64,000 nucleotides of DNA from Silene conica. Taxonomy: Eukaryota; Streptophyta; Magnoliopsida; Caryophyllales; Caryophyllaceae. Made by a program: the position numbers and the translations under genes. The stretch spans positions 27,967,501 to 28,031,500 of the forward strand of contig CM055315.2 in NCBI GenBank assembly GCA_029255685.2. Reading direction: 5' to 3'. Shown here in pieces: positions 47,990 through 60,813 of this stretch (its first letter is position 1; each line of letters opens with the position of its first letter). The notes under the pieces are model-generated. The model was not told where the DNA came from. It made no database searches and saw only the letters and a list, made by a program, of their open reading frames with translations.

Positions 47990-50900
47990 ATGGAGGAAAC
48001 TTTCACCCCTCCATTGATAACCCACCGTCAACAACAACAACATCCAGCCAAAATGGCGAAACCCTCATCGGATACCAATATAAATACTCAATTAATTCAA
48101 CGTATGTTGAATTCTAATCAAAACCCATCTCCAAATCGGACTATTTTGAGTGATCGGTTTATTCCCTTAAGATCATCTTCACAATTTGATCTTTTTTCTT
48201 TGTCTAAAACCCCACCTTCTTCCTCGAGTAATGTGGTTCGGGAAGATGGGTCGGGGGTGTATAATGCGATGTTGAAGGCAGCGTTGTTTGGGTCGGAATC
48301 TGGGTCTTTTTATCCGGGTACGCCCGATAAAGGGTCTCCGGTTAATCGGAATATTTTTCGGTACAAGACCGAGACGAAGCGGACAATGCCGTCGTTGATG
48401 CCGTTTGGGCGGGATGATTCGATTGCTGGGGTTAGTTATAGGCCGGTTAAATCGCCTCGCAAGGTGTCGCGGTCTCCTTGTAAGGTACTATCTCCGTCTT
48501 AATCAATGGTAAACAAATGTTTGAGACCGTAATATTTTGTGTTTGTGTTTTTTTGATGGATGAATGTTGTGGAAGAAACTTTGGGGAATCTGTGTTTTTG
48601 TTAATAGTGTTGAGATTGAATGAAGTTTGATGCGTTGTGAAGGAGTTATGTCCACCCTCCTACGAATTAACCCGCTTGAGTCTATGCAGTTGATATGCCT
48701 TGCTAGAGGCCAATGTCGGCTTGGTCATAATTTTGATAGATTTAAATACAATTTGGTGCTTTGTGTAATTAGGGAACTATGTAGATTGTGTAACTTATGT
48801 TTTTATGTTATGATTTTGTAAGTATGTGTGTGAGTTGAAACTCTTGACTATGATTGATACAACGAAGGGTTTTTGCCTTTTTAGATGTTGGTTTGGACTA
48901 ATGTTGTGGTGTGAGACTGAAGGTTGGAATTTGGATGAGGAGATTGAGGGTGTGGGCGTGGATTGAAGTTAGACTACTTATTGGGAGATGGGTGTTTGAA
49001 GGTCGGGGATATTTGTATGTGAAGCAGGGTTTTATGTCCACGTTGATAGAATAAAGAAGTGAGAATGATACCAGTGAGGTGCCCGGTTAACATCAGTATC
49101 AATGCCATGAGTCACAAGGCTCACCAATGAACTCTAATGGTTACTGAGGAAGAAGATTGTCATAATATCTGGAGCAAGGAACGAACACAACTTAAGGAGA
49201 ACCACACATATGAGGGGACGCACCATGTGGATCGAACAACTTGTTGGGTAATTGGTGCTTGGATTGTCTAAAGTTCTCATCTTTTGTGTGAAAGTTACTT
49301 TTAGGGCAGATGGGAATTTGTTCCTTGGGTGATAACTTGGACTATCAAGTGATAGAAGGGACTGAAGTTTGAATCTTGTGAATACTGAGGACCTTTATGA
49401 GGTGGATAACTTGTGCTGCTAATTGTGAGTTTGGTGCTCCAAGGATAGAATTTCTTTTGAAATCTGATGCTCAAGAATTTGATATAGGTTTAGTGTTTTA
49501 TCACTGGGATTGCTAAAAGTTTGAACCTTGATTTCATTTTAGAAGTAGAACTTAACTGGAAGTTGTATCACTAGATTGCGGATGTTTTTTGAACGGTGCT
49601 TAGGCTACTTCTATTCAACTGTATAGGATATGCGTTTATAGGCATGGGCTCTTTTTTGAGCTATTAGGTCTATGCTCGAGCGATGGATATAATCTGGGAT
49701 TTAGATGATTGAACGGACTGAATTATAGTTTATCATTTTTGTTTATTGTTTCAATGTTTGATGATTTGAGGTTGAGTAATTTAGAAGCAGGGGAAAATTT
49801 TGTTTCAAAACTATATTTGTTGTAGATTTCTGTGTTTTGCTTAGTAGAGTTATAGTAACTCTGTTTCTTGATGATTATACTGTTGTGTTTGAAGGCTTTT
49901 ATTTTCAAATTTAAAGAAGTGGTTCTGGTATTGACTTTGTTTGGGTTCTTAGGTATTGGATGCACCAGCATTGCAAGACGATTTTTATCTGAACTTGGTT
50001 GATTGGTCTTCAAACGATGTTCTTGCTGTTGGATTGGGCAACTGCGTTTACTTGTGGAATGCTTCTAGTAGTAAGGTAAGGTTCAAAATTTTCATGCTTG
50101 GAGGACTTTGTTCAGTTTTTGTTTGTGAGCTGACCTAGAACTACAGAAGGATGCTATATTTTACTCCCTTCATCCCATTTATGTTATCCCTATCTGTGTA
50201 GAGCACATATTTAAGATACAGTGGTTGAATATCATTACTACCCGTCTACTCCTTTACTTGGAGGATTTTACTTGGAGGATATACATGCAAAAGTACATAG
50301 CCCTTATATACATATTACTTGTAGTAGAGATATTGAATGGGAGCAATTATTTTGGTAATGGCCAAAAAGAAAATGGGAGCAGTAATTTTATGTTTCCACA
50401 CGAACAAATATGAATGAGATGAAGATAGTATCTTATTTATAGTATTATTGCCATTTCTCGGTGTTTAAGGGAAAAACTATTCTTCTTTGGTTTGTTTGCA
50501 ATGCTCGCAAGGCTGTCGTGTCTATATATGCTCGTTCTTGAACATTACTGATAACTTGTATGCTTTACTGCCTTGACTGAGATTATACCTATTTGCAGGT
50601 CACTAAATTATGTGACTTGGGACTTGATGATAGTGTTTGCTCGGTAGGATGGGCTCAACGTGGGACACATCTGGCGATTGGGACCAATGAAGGCAAAGTC
50701 CAGGTACCGTGTGCTTATTTCAACTACGTGCTTTGAGATTTGGAATAATAGTGTTGGGGCTTTAAAATATTCTGATTAAATTGAAATGAAATTCTTCTTT
50801 TTCCAGATTTGGGATGCTTCTCGTTGCAAAAATATTAGGACAATGGAGGGTCATCGAATGCGCGTGGGTGCTTTGGCATGGAGTTCGTCCACATTGTCAT

Positions 50901-52921
50901 CTGGTAGCAGAGATAAGAATATATTACAAAGAGATATACGTGTACAGGATGATTTTGTCAGTAAACTTACTGGACACAAATCTGAGGTATGACAGTCGTA
51001 TGCTTGCCATGGCCGTCATTCTTGTTTTTGCCTTTCTCCCTTACTTTTTTTCCTCTCCAGATTCTCATATGAGAAGCTCTGATGATAAGCAAATAAGCAA
51101 TGTTCAATCAGATGAATGATTAAACCTTTTAATGTGATTCAGGTTTGTGGTCTGAAGTGGTCATACGATAACAGGGAGCTTGCATCAGGCGGAAATGACA
51201 ATAGGGTAAGTCATTAAAGTTCCTTATTTATTCAAAATTAATTCTATCTGGTTATAGACTCATAGGCGTAAATTCTTACATTGTTTGTATCCTCTTTTTT
51301 CGTCTCAGCTTTTTGTTTGGAACCAACATAAGACTCAGCCTGTGCTGAAGTACTCTGAGCATACTGCAGCCGTTAAAGCAATATCCTGGTCACCCCATCT
51401 TCATGGGCTTCTTGCATCTGGTGGTGGTACTGCTGATCGATGCATCCGTTTTTGGAACACAAGCACTGATTCCCAGCTTGGATGTGTGGACACTGGTAGT
51501 CAGGTTAATTACATGGATTTTCTTTGTGTTCATTAAAGTATGTTTATTGGCAAAAACGGAACTAGGTGTTATTAGAAGGAGAATAGATTAGGAGAAGAAG
51601 AAGAAAAATGAGACAGAAATGGAGGACTCACTGCTACATTGTACCGGGTTTGAGTACCCTGAATTGCAATGTGTGAGAAAGTGAACCCTATTGTAGAAAT
51701 TGAAGAATAACCGAGTAAGAGAGCTTGTAGTATTGGTGCAATAAGAATGCTCTTAGTGTCTTCTCTCATGTACACTATGTCACGCTTTGACATTCCGAGA
51801 TGAAAGGCTCATTGCAATGCATTAAAGAAGTGAAATGCTTTCAGCGTTATCTCAGTCCCTTCCTTTTTTCCTCTAGTGAGGATAAATCGTTGTCTGACTG
51901 TCTTGTATATGATGTTATAATTGCAGGTTTGTAATCTTGTCTGGTCTAAAAATGTGAATGAACTCGTAAGCACCCATGGATATTCTCAAAACCAAATAGT
52001 CGTGTGGAAATATCCGAGCATGTCAAAGGTAAAGTATTTAGCCTAATACACATTTTTTTTTTTTTTTTTTTATACTGGGAAATGAAGCCACGTTGATGAA
52101 TGTGAAATCCTCTGGCTATTAGTCCACCTTAAAAACCAGGGACATAAACGTACCAAATTTGCCATAAAATCGACTACTTTGTTGGCCTTGCTAATTCTCG
52201 TCAGTAACCCTCTTTTGTACTTGTCTTGCAGTTGGCAACTCTAACTGGACATTCATGCAGAGTACTTTACCTAGCTATTTCACCAGACGGCCAGGTGATT
52301 ATATTCAATTTTCCTACTATTTTTCTTCCTGAAAGACGGTTATTTTGCCGCTTGCTGTTAAAATTTGGTGACTTGATAATCCTCTGACTTTCTTTAACTT
52401 GTTACTCATCATGTCTTTTGGTATATTGCTTCATTTAGACCATCGTAACTGGAGCAGGAGATGAAACTCTCAGATTCTGGAGTGTCTTCCCTTCTTCCAA
52501 ATCCCAGGTTTGTATATCTCACTATCCCTTCTTTCACATATACTAAAAGAGATGGGACACGGGATTTATTGCATGGAAAAATGGGTCTTGTCTTGTGCTT
52601 CTTTTAGTAAGACCGTCTCTTGAGAGTTGAGGGACTAGCTGCCCTTCGTTTGGTCATGGACTTCAGTGATTGTATGATAGGCTATGCTACTCTGACTCGA
52701 CATAACACGAGTATAACAATCCACTAATCGTACCCTTGATTTAAATCGGCAAACATGATTTTTTTCACTACTTGGCGCACATTTTTGGACGTGTCAGATT
52801 CCTCTAGCCAAGTTTTTTGATTATCTTTTACAACCGTCTGCTCACAATCGCTGTGTTATTCATGCAGAATGCAGAAAATGAACCTAAATTTAAGTCACTT
52901 GGAAGAGCGCAAATTCGATAA
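47990..52921 (+). CDS. FZR2: FIZZY-RELATED / CCS52A (Cdh1-type APC/C activator)
   Basis: Ten exons (47990-48484, 49953-50075, 50599-50703, 50807-50986, 51143-51205, 51309-51503, 51927-52028, 52232-52294, 52439-52507, 52868-52921) encode 482 residues. Every intron is phase 0. The protein brings substrates to the anaphase-promoting complex and drives endoreduplication in plants. The C-box is DRFIPLR (55-61). [11 protein letters not shown] (90-100) is the family's next motif. Seven WD40 repeats fill about 170-465. The chain ends in the Ile-Arg tail (481-482) that docks on the complex. An RVL motif sits in [14 protein letters not shown]. The symbol FZR2 (A-type) is by overall likeness; FZR1 or FZR3 are possible. 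The intron after exon 7 holds a LINE relic. Confidence 0.96.
52047..52207 (-). pseudogene. LINE RNase H relic in FZR intron 7
   Basis: The run of T at about 52051-52070 is the poly-A tail of a minus-strand LINE. The sequence before it reads [18 protein letters not shown] and RWTNSQRI, matching the end of the RNase H domain seen at 45491-45790. It is antisense to the host gene and only about 45 codons long. Confidence 0.65.
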
Positions 52922-55605
52922 CCTTGGTAGTTTCCGCAACAACACGACTTACACAAGTAAAACTGAGTGAACGACATGGAGTCATATTTACTTACATAGT
53001 AGCTAACTGTATAGATATATTGGGAGTTAAATTTACTTAACTCCTCTATAGTTTTTTATTCCACTGTTTTTTTTTTTTTTTTTTAGAATGGAAGTGTTAA
53101 AACTTCCATTGTTTATAGAGCAAGGGAGAATTGTTTTGATATAAGGCCGCCTTACAGGAAAAAAGTAGCGTTAAACGGATAAAATGAGAAAGAAGCATTG
53201 TACGAAGTTCGTGTGTAAAGACCGTCTTTCGTCTTACACATGAATGGATGAATTTGTAGTATGATAATATGTATTAGGAGTTGATTATCAATTGATTATC
53301 CAGGAGGGATGCCATGCCATCTTAGGAATTGTTTGATTTTTGTAAATAATATCAGTTTTATTGGACTTATTTGTCATGACTCATGACTCATGACTCATGA
53401 CCAACTGTTTTTCTTGCTTTTTTCCCATAAATTCTCGTCTAAGATGGTTATATCCGTCGTAACCTTAAAACGAGTCAAATAGTATGGATAAGACAAAAGA
53501 AAAGTTGTTAAGAACTAACAAATTAATTGTCTTATCTAACGTAGTATAATGTTTAATCCGTTTTACACATAAGGCTAATTGTTTTAATTATTTTTCGTTT
53601 AATGTTGAAAGGACCTACGTTAGTCGTTAGGGTGGTATGGACGTAAGCCTTTAATGTGTAAGCCAGTAAGCCACGTTGCTCTATTAAGAAGAAGACTTGT
53701 TCATGATACTGCAATTTCCTTCTTTCTAAAGGACCGAAACAATCGAGATTAAACAGTAAATCTTGTTTAAGACAGATATTATCCGTCTTAAGCTTAAGAT
53801 GGGTCAAATACTACCAACTGGGGGTAATAAAGACAAAATTTGAAATGAGAATTTGTGGAGATCAAATTACTCCATTTTTTTAGCATCTAGTATATCACAG
53901 ATTTTACATTAGAACATTATGTGGAGATCAAATTAGTATATTTTATTATGAACGTGGTCATTGGTGGAAGTTATTTTAATGAGGTTATTTAAATTGGGAT
54001 AAACGATTTTATATAAGAATTATTATAGTTTTTTTTGGAGGATATAAAGATTGTTATGGAATTAAGAATGGAGTGAGATACGATTGCTCAAGTAAATTCT
54101 TACTATAAAATTTTTGAATTCATTTACTAAAACGTTAAGCTAAATAAATTACAATAAAACACTAAAATATTACATACAAATTTAGTTAAATTTAATTTTT
54201 GACGGGAAAAAATTAAAATCTAACTTAAAAATATTAATAAGCTCGGAAAGAATAACGTTTGAGGTAGGAAGCTCAGAAAAAATATGCATATACTAAAAAA
54301 CAAGTAAAGCTTGAGCATTTGATGTCGGTTCTAATTTCTCGTAAATCTTGGCTATTGTTTAGATGATAAAAATGGAAAATGAGGAACGAAATGAAGAGGA
54401 TTTTGGCTCAAAACTCGGTACCTCACATGACTTTTATCCCATAAAATTTAGAGTATTTTTATTTTTATTTTTGTGACACGGTTTGGAAATCTTCACTTAT
54501 AAGCTATTTCCTTGGACATATTTCATCAATTTTGGTGTGAAATTCATATCATTTTGAGAAAATTTACTTCATTGTTCGTTAAGAGATATTACTACAATAA
54601 AACTTTACAAAATAGTACTCCGTATAATATAACTACTATACTAAGCTATTAAGGTACACCCATTCGGTTCCAATGAGATATTTACACTTATTTTGTTTTG
54701 TAATAAAGTAAGTGTAAATATTTTACAAGAGCACTCTTATAAAGTTTATCCAAATCGAAACACCAAAGTAATAATTACTAGTTGAAAATTTAAATTTGTT
54801 GGTTAAACGATCACAATCACATATTCACATGTTAATTGCTTACATTATCACAAAGCTCTAATTTATTTGGCCATTAATCAAATAATAATCATTCTAATAA
54901 TAAAAATTAAAAAGGAGTAAATGCAATGTACAAAAGTCAATTCCAACAAAGTGGGATTAAAAACGAACCTTGATAAATTAATTACCAATCACCATCTCCT
55001 TAGGCTATAATCCTATCAATCACTTTTAACTAATACAAGTACTAATTTGCTACTACCATTTACTTTACCTACCATAACATTCTTACTTTACAACTTATTA
55101 CTACTTGAATTTGTATGTACAACTTTGTATAATAACACCAAGGAATACCCATCATCATTGCACCGAAAAAAAAAAAAAAGGATAATTTTCATGATATCTC
55201 AGAGGTTTGTAATTTTTCCCCAAATATCTCTACTGTTGTCAAAAAAAAGTTTGGTGATCATATCTCTTAATTATAAGATCTAAAAGCCACGATTTTTTTT
55301 TCTAGGTATATCATCTTTACGAGATGTTCAATTTGAAAAAAAATAGCTTTTTTTTTTTTTCCCTGATATCTTAGAATGGACACCATCGTGCACCAGGCTG
55401 ACCATTATACACGCAGAAAATGAAATTATTTTTCAAAGCGATTGTCTTTCCGAGATATACAACTACAGACAAAGATCGCGGCTTTATGAAATCGTGACTA
55501 AGAGATATGAGCAGATAAATTAAGTTTTGAGAAAAGTCGGGGCATTTGGGGGAAAACTGCAAACTTGGGGGATACCATGAGAATTATCTCTTAAAAAAAT
55601 CCACC
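52922..55605. other. intergenic, no gene seen
   Basis: The first 150 bp are the FZR 3' end. Around 53440-53470 and 53765-53815 are ATCCGTC-type palindromic units followed by GTCAAATA, possibly the ends of a MITE. The rest to 55180 is AT-rich with nothing recognised. Confidence 0.45.
55181..55589. mobile_element. TIR element just 3' of STAY-GREEN
   Basis: The left end GATAATTTTCATGATATCTC... and the reversed right end GATAATTCTCATGGTATCCC... match imperfectly over about 48 bp (both reach CCCCAAAT). The body has no coding sequence. No clear target duplication is seen, so the class is unknown. Confidence 0.6.
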
Positions 55606-58325
55606 TTATTGTTGCTCTAAGCCTTGAATGGAAGCATTTTCAGGGGCTTGTTGTGTTTGTAATGAGTGAATCCAAGGAATAGAAGTTGTGGCTGGAAAGC
55701 AACATACACAAGCTTCCTTGCAAGGCTCTTCTAGTTTTGTCGGCTTTTCCTCAACTTGGCCATTTTCTTCAATCCCGGGAGTCTCGTTAAATGTTGTGGG
55801 GACCGCTGCATCTCGCAGTGGACCCCAGCACTGAACCTTGTTGAATTCGGGTATGTTGGAATGGAAGTATACCCAAACTGAGGCCTCCTGAAGTTCCGGG
55901 TGTTGGTTGAACAGATTTACGTCACCATGTACAAATGCCTTGAGTACCTGTCGATTTCATTGTTTAGCCCTACTTATTAGCTTGGAAGTTAAACTCGTCT
56001 TTCTTTCGGATGTATGTATAGAGACTAGAGAGTGTATCTATCATCACAAGCATTAGTCAATAGTATACCAAACTTTGTTCATTATTCGACGCAATCAAGC
56101 TAACTTACAAATACACTTGTTTGAAAAGCCTAGTTAACTTAATACAGCAAAGCTGTTTGAAAAAATCTAATGACAGTTTTTGACAGCAACCACAAGTTAG
56201 TCGACTTTTAACCCAACTCGGCCTACGATCACCTCATAATAACAACGTAATATATACTACTAGTATTTGGGTAAAACAAGGTATCACTTGTAGGCGTAGG
56301 GCGTAGCTACCCCATCTACTCTGAACAAGCTACATGATTAATTTGGGTTGAGCGGCGTAAGCCACAAAGAAATAAGCATGTGAAAGACATGCTATTCTCA
56401 GGACCTACCAAGATGCACAAGTCGGTCATTTTGTACTGTAAAACAAGACGAAAGGACAATAACAAAGCAAGGCCTGTGCAGAGGTAGTCCGGCTGTCCTC
56501 GAACCCAAAGATAAACATGATTTTTTTTTGGGTTAAAATTTTTTATTTTACTGGAGTGTCTTTATTGCATTAGTAATTTAGTCCTAAATTTTCAATCTAA
56601 ATTTTCGCTCGCCAAACCTTACTTTGAATCTTGGCTCCGGCAAATGCTTAATGGAAATGTTGAGTCTAACAGGTTCTAAACTGTCACGAACCGACTTATT
56701 AGCCAGCTGACATCTGCATATACTTCTGTTAAACGACAACAAAACCAACTCTATATTCTTGAAACTAGATAGAAGAGATTCTATCAGATTTTTTCCTTTG
56801 TTAAAGTTTCAATTTTTCTGAAGTTTCTCTATTGCATTACTAATCTAGTCCCAAAATTTTGAAAATAAATTTTCGCCCGCCAAACACTACCAAGCAAATG
56901 CTCAATGGAAATGCTGATTCCGACATGTTTCAAAGCTAAGTCATGAACCGATCTATTAGCTAGCTGACATCCACATGTAGCTCTGTTAAATGATAGTAAA
57001 ACCAGCTCGAAAATTGAAAGTAGATCATCATATCACAGAGACAACTGGTATATAGAAATTTCGGAAAAAAAGATGATATGATTGAAAAGAAAAAATTACC
57101 ACAGGAAGCTCCTTGCAGAAGATATAGTAACGCAAGCGAGCAAACAAGTCTAAGAGAAAATGTCCACCACTAATGTGACAGTGTACGTGGAGTGACATCT
57201 TCCCTTTCACTTTCTTCCACTCTGCCACCACTTCATCTCTTTGCAGTTTGTTGTACCATCCTTGCAACTGCATTTCACCATACCATTACATCATCCTTCT
57301 TAAACTTCTTAGTATTGAAGATGTCTTAGTCTAGTCGTTAAGATAAGATAGAAAAGTGTGATAGACAACACGTCGAAAAAAAAAACCGTCTTTCTAGGTA
57401 TCTCAACACTATATCCAACAAAACTGACCTGATTCAAGTCATGTACTCCTATTAGATTTGAATATGATCTAAACGTTCTTGAAGAACCAATAAAATCTAC
57501 AAAGAGTCCTGCTTGACAAGTTGAAGACGGATACACTCCCCTCGTAATAAGGCAGGTGACCACTTGCATCACGTGAGAGGGTCACTATCCGTCTTCACTC
57601 TTCAGCTTCATTGAGAATTTGTGTAAAATCTAACACTAGTTACTTGTAGAGTCGTACATCTTAACCAATGAAAAAGCTGAAAACAACAATTCTCATAAAT
57701 ACGTTTTTCTATAGACGGGTATACGATGACATGGTACACGGATATACTTATTATAAAAAAAAAAAAAAAAAAAAAAAAGAGTTGATATAGAGGTAAAAAA
57801 AAGAAGTACCTGAGAATTGTTAATAGTTTGAGAAATAGCTAAAGTAATCTTAGAAGTAACATCACTATGAGTAAGAGTATAAGTTCTTGGTAACTTTGCT
57901 GGGTGTTTCTCTTCATCCACTCCCAAGAACAACACTTTCAGCTTTGATGATTCAAATATTGCTGGCCCAAATAATCTCATCTTCTGTTCCATCCCAAAAC
58001 CAAAACACACTAACTTAGATCAACTATTATATTATAATCAATATACCAGTAATTATTTCATTTCATTTCATTGTATACGTCTTTCAAAACCCTCCTCACA
58101 TATTTGATTTCACCAAAAACGGATCATATACCCATCTAACACAAAAACTTCAGAGACACCGACTGAATTAGTGAGAGACGATGATGAATCAAATGAAAGT
58201 TGAGAAAGAAGGAAGAAGTGAGTACTTACAGGAGTAAAAGTGGTGGTTTTCTTAGGTGATCTATTATTAAATCTTGGGAAGCAAAGTTTTGATGAGAGCA
58301 ACATCGAAGCATTCAAAGTAGCCAT
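55606..58325 (-). CDS. SGR: STAY-GREEN, chlorophyll a Mg-dechelatase, chloroplastic
   Basis: Exons 58230-58325, 57810-57983, 57100-57267 and 55606-55947 give 259 residues. All junctions are phase 0. The enzyme removes Mg from chlorophyll a in senescing chloroplasts, starting chlorophyll breakdown. Residues 1 to about 33 are a Ser/Lys-rich transit peptide. The core begins LFGPAIFESSKLKVLFLGVD and includes TYTLTHSDVTSKITLAISQ, GWYNKLQRDEVVAEWKKV and HVHCHISGGHFLLDLFARLR. The Cys-rich motif C222-x3-C226-x-CCFP (to Pro237) marks the SGR rather than the SGR-like branch. The ATG at 58325 is preferred to an in-frame one at 58352. A TATA box candidate (TATAAAAA) is at 58451-58458. Intron 2 carries a MITE (57515-57620); intron 3 has a diverged tandem duplication (56541-56790, 56812-57025). 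Confidence 0.95.
56541..57025. repeat. diverged tandem duplication in STAY-GREEN intron 3
   Basis: Two segments of about 220 bp share TTTATTGCATTAGTAATTTA / TCTATTGCATTACTAATCTA, AAATTTTCGC-CGCCAAAC and AGCTGACATC, in the same order. They have drifted strongly, so the duplication is old. Confidence 0.7.
57515..57620. mobile_element. MITE in STAY-GREEN intron 2
   Basis: AAGTTGAAGACGGATACACT and ACTATCCGTCTTCACTCTTC are inverted units about 40 bp apart, ending TTCATTGAGAATTTGTG. The same family lies at 31338-31535. Confidence 0.5.
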
Positions 58326-58450
58326 TTTTATTATTCTTATTATTTCTCCCAAAATCTTGGAAATTCCTTATTAATATTAGGATAATTAATTAATTAACAA
58401 CACAAATTCTTGGACCTCTTAAAAAATAATAATAAATGAGGAAATTATAC

Positions 58451-58458
58451 TTTTTATA
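58451..58458 (-). promoter_or_regulatory. possible TATA box of STAY-GREEN
   Basis: The minus strand reads CTATAAAAAGT about 126 bp upstream of the start codon, a fitting distance for a plant TATA box with a leader of about 90 bases. Confidence 0.5.
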
Positions 58459-60813
58459 GAAAGTATGAATGAAGATTATAAAGAGAGTTTAGGTATCCAA
58501 GTTAAGTTGTGCTGAAGAAAAATATAATAATCTAAGGAGATTGCGTGTCAAGAGAATATAATAGTTGAAGGCTTTTTAGTAAAGGAAAGGAAAGAAAAGA
58601 AAAAGAAAGAAGGAAGGTGAAGAAGTTAGAAATTGCTTGAAGATTGAGGTTACCTCCTCCTCTTCTTTCTTCTTCTGGTTGATAGTGATATGTACTGTGT
58701 CCGTCTCTGAGTCAGTATTTTACACGACGTACTTTCTTACTATGTCCCATTTTTATTTGGGTAATACGTTAGTTTTCAGGTTATCATTTTTTGGATTTAA
58801 GTACGTTTGTGATCATGTAAATTTGTGACGGCTCAAATAAAATCTATCTTGGGATAAAGATAAATTATTTGTGGTTTTCTTTGTATTTTTATTTTTGTGT
58901 TATCTAAATGAGTGGGTGTAACTAACTCATCGCAAGCTTTTGACGGATATATCCGTTACAAGAGAGATCTATTGCATCTCAAGTACCGATCATATTTTGT
59001 GCCGGACTATTCTCTTTGAAAATTTTTATGAGTGTACGTGATTATATAATGATAAAATATTTTAGGTTACTCTTTCAAAGTGTTTTATGACTGTACGCGG
59101 TTATATAATGATAGAATGTTTTAGGTTACTTTTTATCAAAATCTAGTTGTATTTGGCTGTGAAAAGATCACAATTGTCTATTTGAAAGTTTTAGATGGTG
59201 TAATAAGAACTTACATCGGAGGTATTACCTCACACTTTTTTAGTTTTTAAACATATTAATATTTTTTTGAGCTTATTACCTTATATTTTATTTGTTTTTG
59301 AGCATATGGTATTTTTTTGAGCATATGGTATTTTTTTGAGCTTATTACGACGTTAAACTTTATTTATTTTTAAGCATATGTGTATTTTTTTCGAGCTTAT
59401 TAATTAATATTTATAAGTTGGATTTTAATTTTTTTTTCGTTAAAACTAGAATATAACTAAGTTTATATGTAATGTTTTTGAGTTTTATAAAGTTTTTGAG
59501 CTTAATGTTCTATAATAACTTAACCCAGAAACTTTATACCAATACTCGTAATTTTTAAAACAAAACTCAAAAATATTATTATAAATACTCAAAAACTATA
59601 AAATAGTGGTAGTATATCAGATGTATGATCCTCTTACTATGTTATACTTCCTCCATTCCAATCAATTCTATACATTTCACTTTTTAGACACTATTTATAA
59701 GCGGGTGAATTTTCGACACAACTTCTAATATATGACATAAAAGATAGTCATGTGAGATCTTGTTTAAATTGTCTTACCGAGTATATTGTGAATATCAAAG
59801 TTTTATAATTTTTATCGATACGTAACTAAAGATATTAACAAAAGAAAACGGGTATTGGCAAACGTGAATAAAGTAAATGTATAGAATTGATTGAAATGGA
59901 GGAAGTAAGAGCCTTGCTTATTGCATGTTATTGGACGGTGTTATATCTCATTAATTTGTAGACCAAACTACTGTGTTATGAATTGATCATACATTTGATT
60001 TATATACGTGGAGCCACGATAATCTTTTTAATGTTGATGAGATTTAAACTCAGGTTATGAACAAAAGATATTTTATAACTGATTACGGTGTATGAAAACA
60101 TGATATATTTGATAAACCCAAGAGATTTTTATAATGTAGGGGTGACTTATTTGACTAGATCTCGGATTTGTAAATCGAATTATTTGTTTGATAAGTCTTT
60201 TTTATACGGAGAAATTTGTGTTTTATGATTTAGTTGGAGTTTAGTCAAATAATTTCACTACAAACTCGACCATCCCAAACACTCAAAACTAAGCGTTTCA
60301 TCCCTTGACAATGCCTCACATTCATAGACTACTTAGGTTGGCCGGAATCATATCGAATTATACAGCAAATAATGTCATAGTGTCCTGTCATGTTTTTCGT
60401 AACCAATTCCGATATTAATCATTGATACAAGTGGCGAGTCTGAAAACAATTTCCCTCAATCTTTCTGATTGAAGAAGACCGCTTTAGCTAGTGATGATGA
60501 TAGTTGATGCCTACAATTACACAGTTTGTTGCGTTATGCACAAATGCAATCCACTTTAATTCATCAAGCAACCTTCAAACCTTGCTCATAAGTCACCGCG
60601 TTTAGATCAATCAAGAAAAGAGATTTTCTGCACATTTTAATTACGGCTACATCGATAATCACATTACTTTTAACCAACCAAAACCCTGCACAAAGTTTAT
60701 AAATTTAATCGTTATTTTTTTTAAAAAAAATGTGTTTTCTATTTTCTCTCCGTTAACAAGCACCATCACTAAATGCTGAGATGGAAAAATGATGAGAAGA
60801 GGGTGAGAAGGCA
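58459..60813. other. intergenic, repeat-bearing
   Basis: No gene is seen. At about 59215-59640 lies a relative of the 35157-35760 repeat (GAGCTTATTA, GAGCATATGGTATTTTTTT units) with weak inverted ends ACATCGGAGGTATTACC / GGTAGTATATCAGATGT. A Stowaway-type MITE follows at 59647-59905. 59910-60780 shows nothing recognisable. Confidence 0.5.
59647..59905. mobile_element. Stowaway-type MITE
   Basis: The inverted termini CTTCCTCCATTCCAATCAAT and ATTGATTGAAATGGAGGAAG sit between TA dinucleotides (59645-59646, 59906-59907). Length is 259 bp. The terminal inverted repeat is about 32 bp with few mismatches. This is the Stowaway (Tc1/mariner) pattern. Confidence 0.85.

Noticed and set aside
47530-48117. 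195-codon plus-strand frame upstream of FZR
   Set aside because: It overlaps the true FZR start in another frame and is made of Lys/Asn/Ser low complexity from an AT-rich leader.
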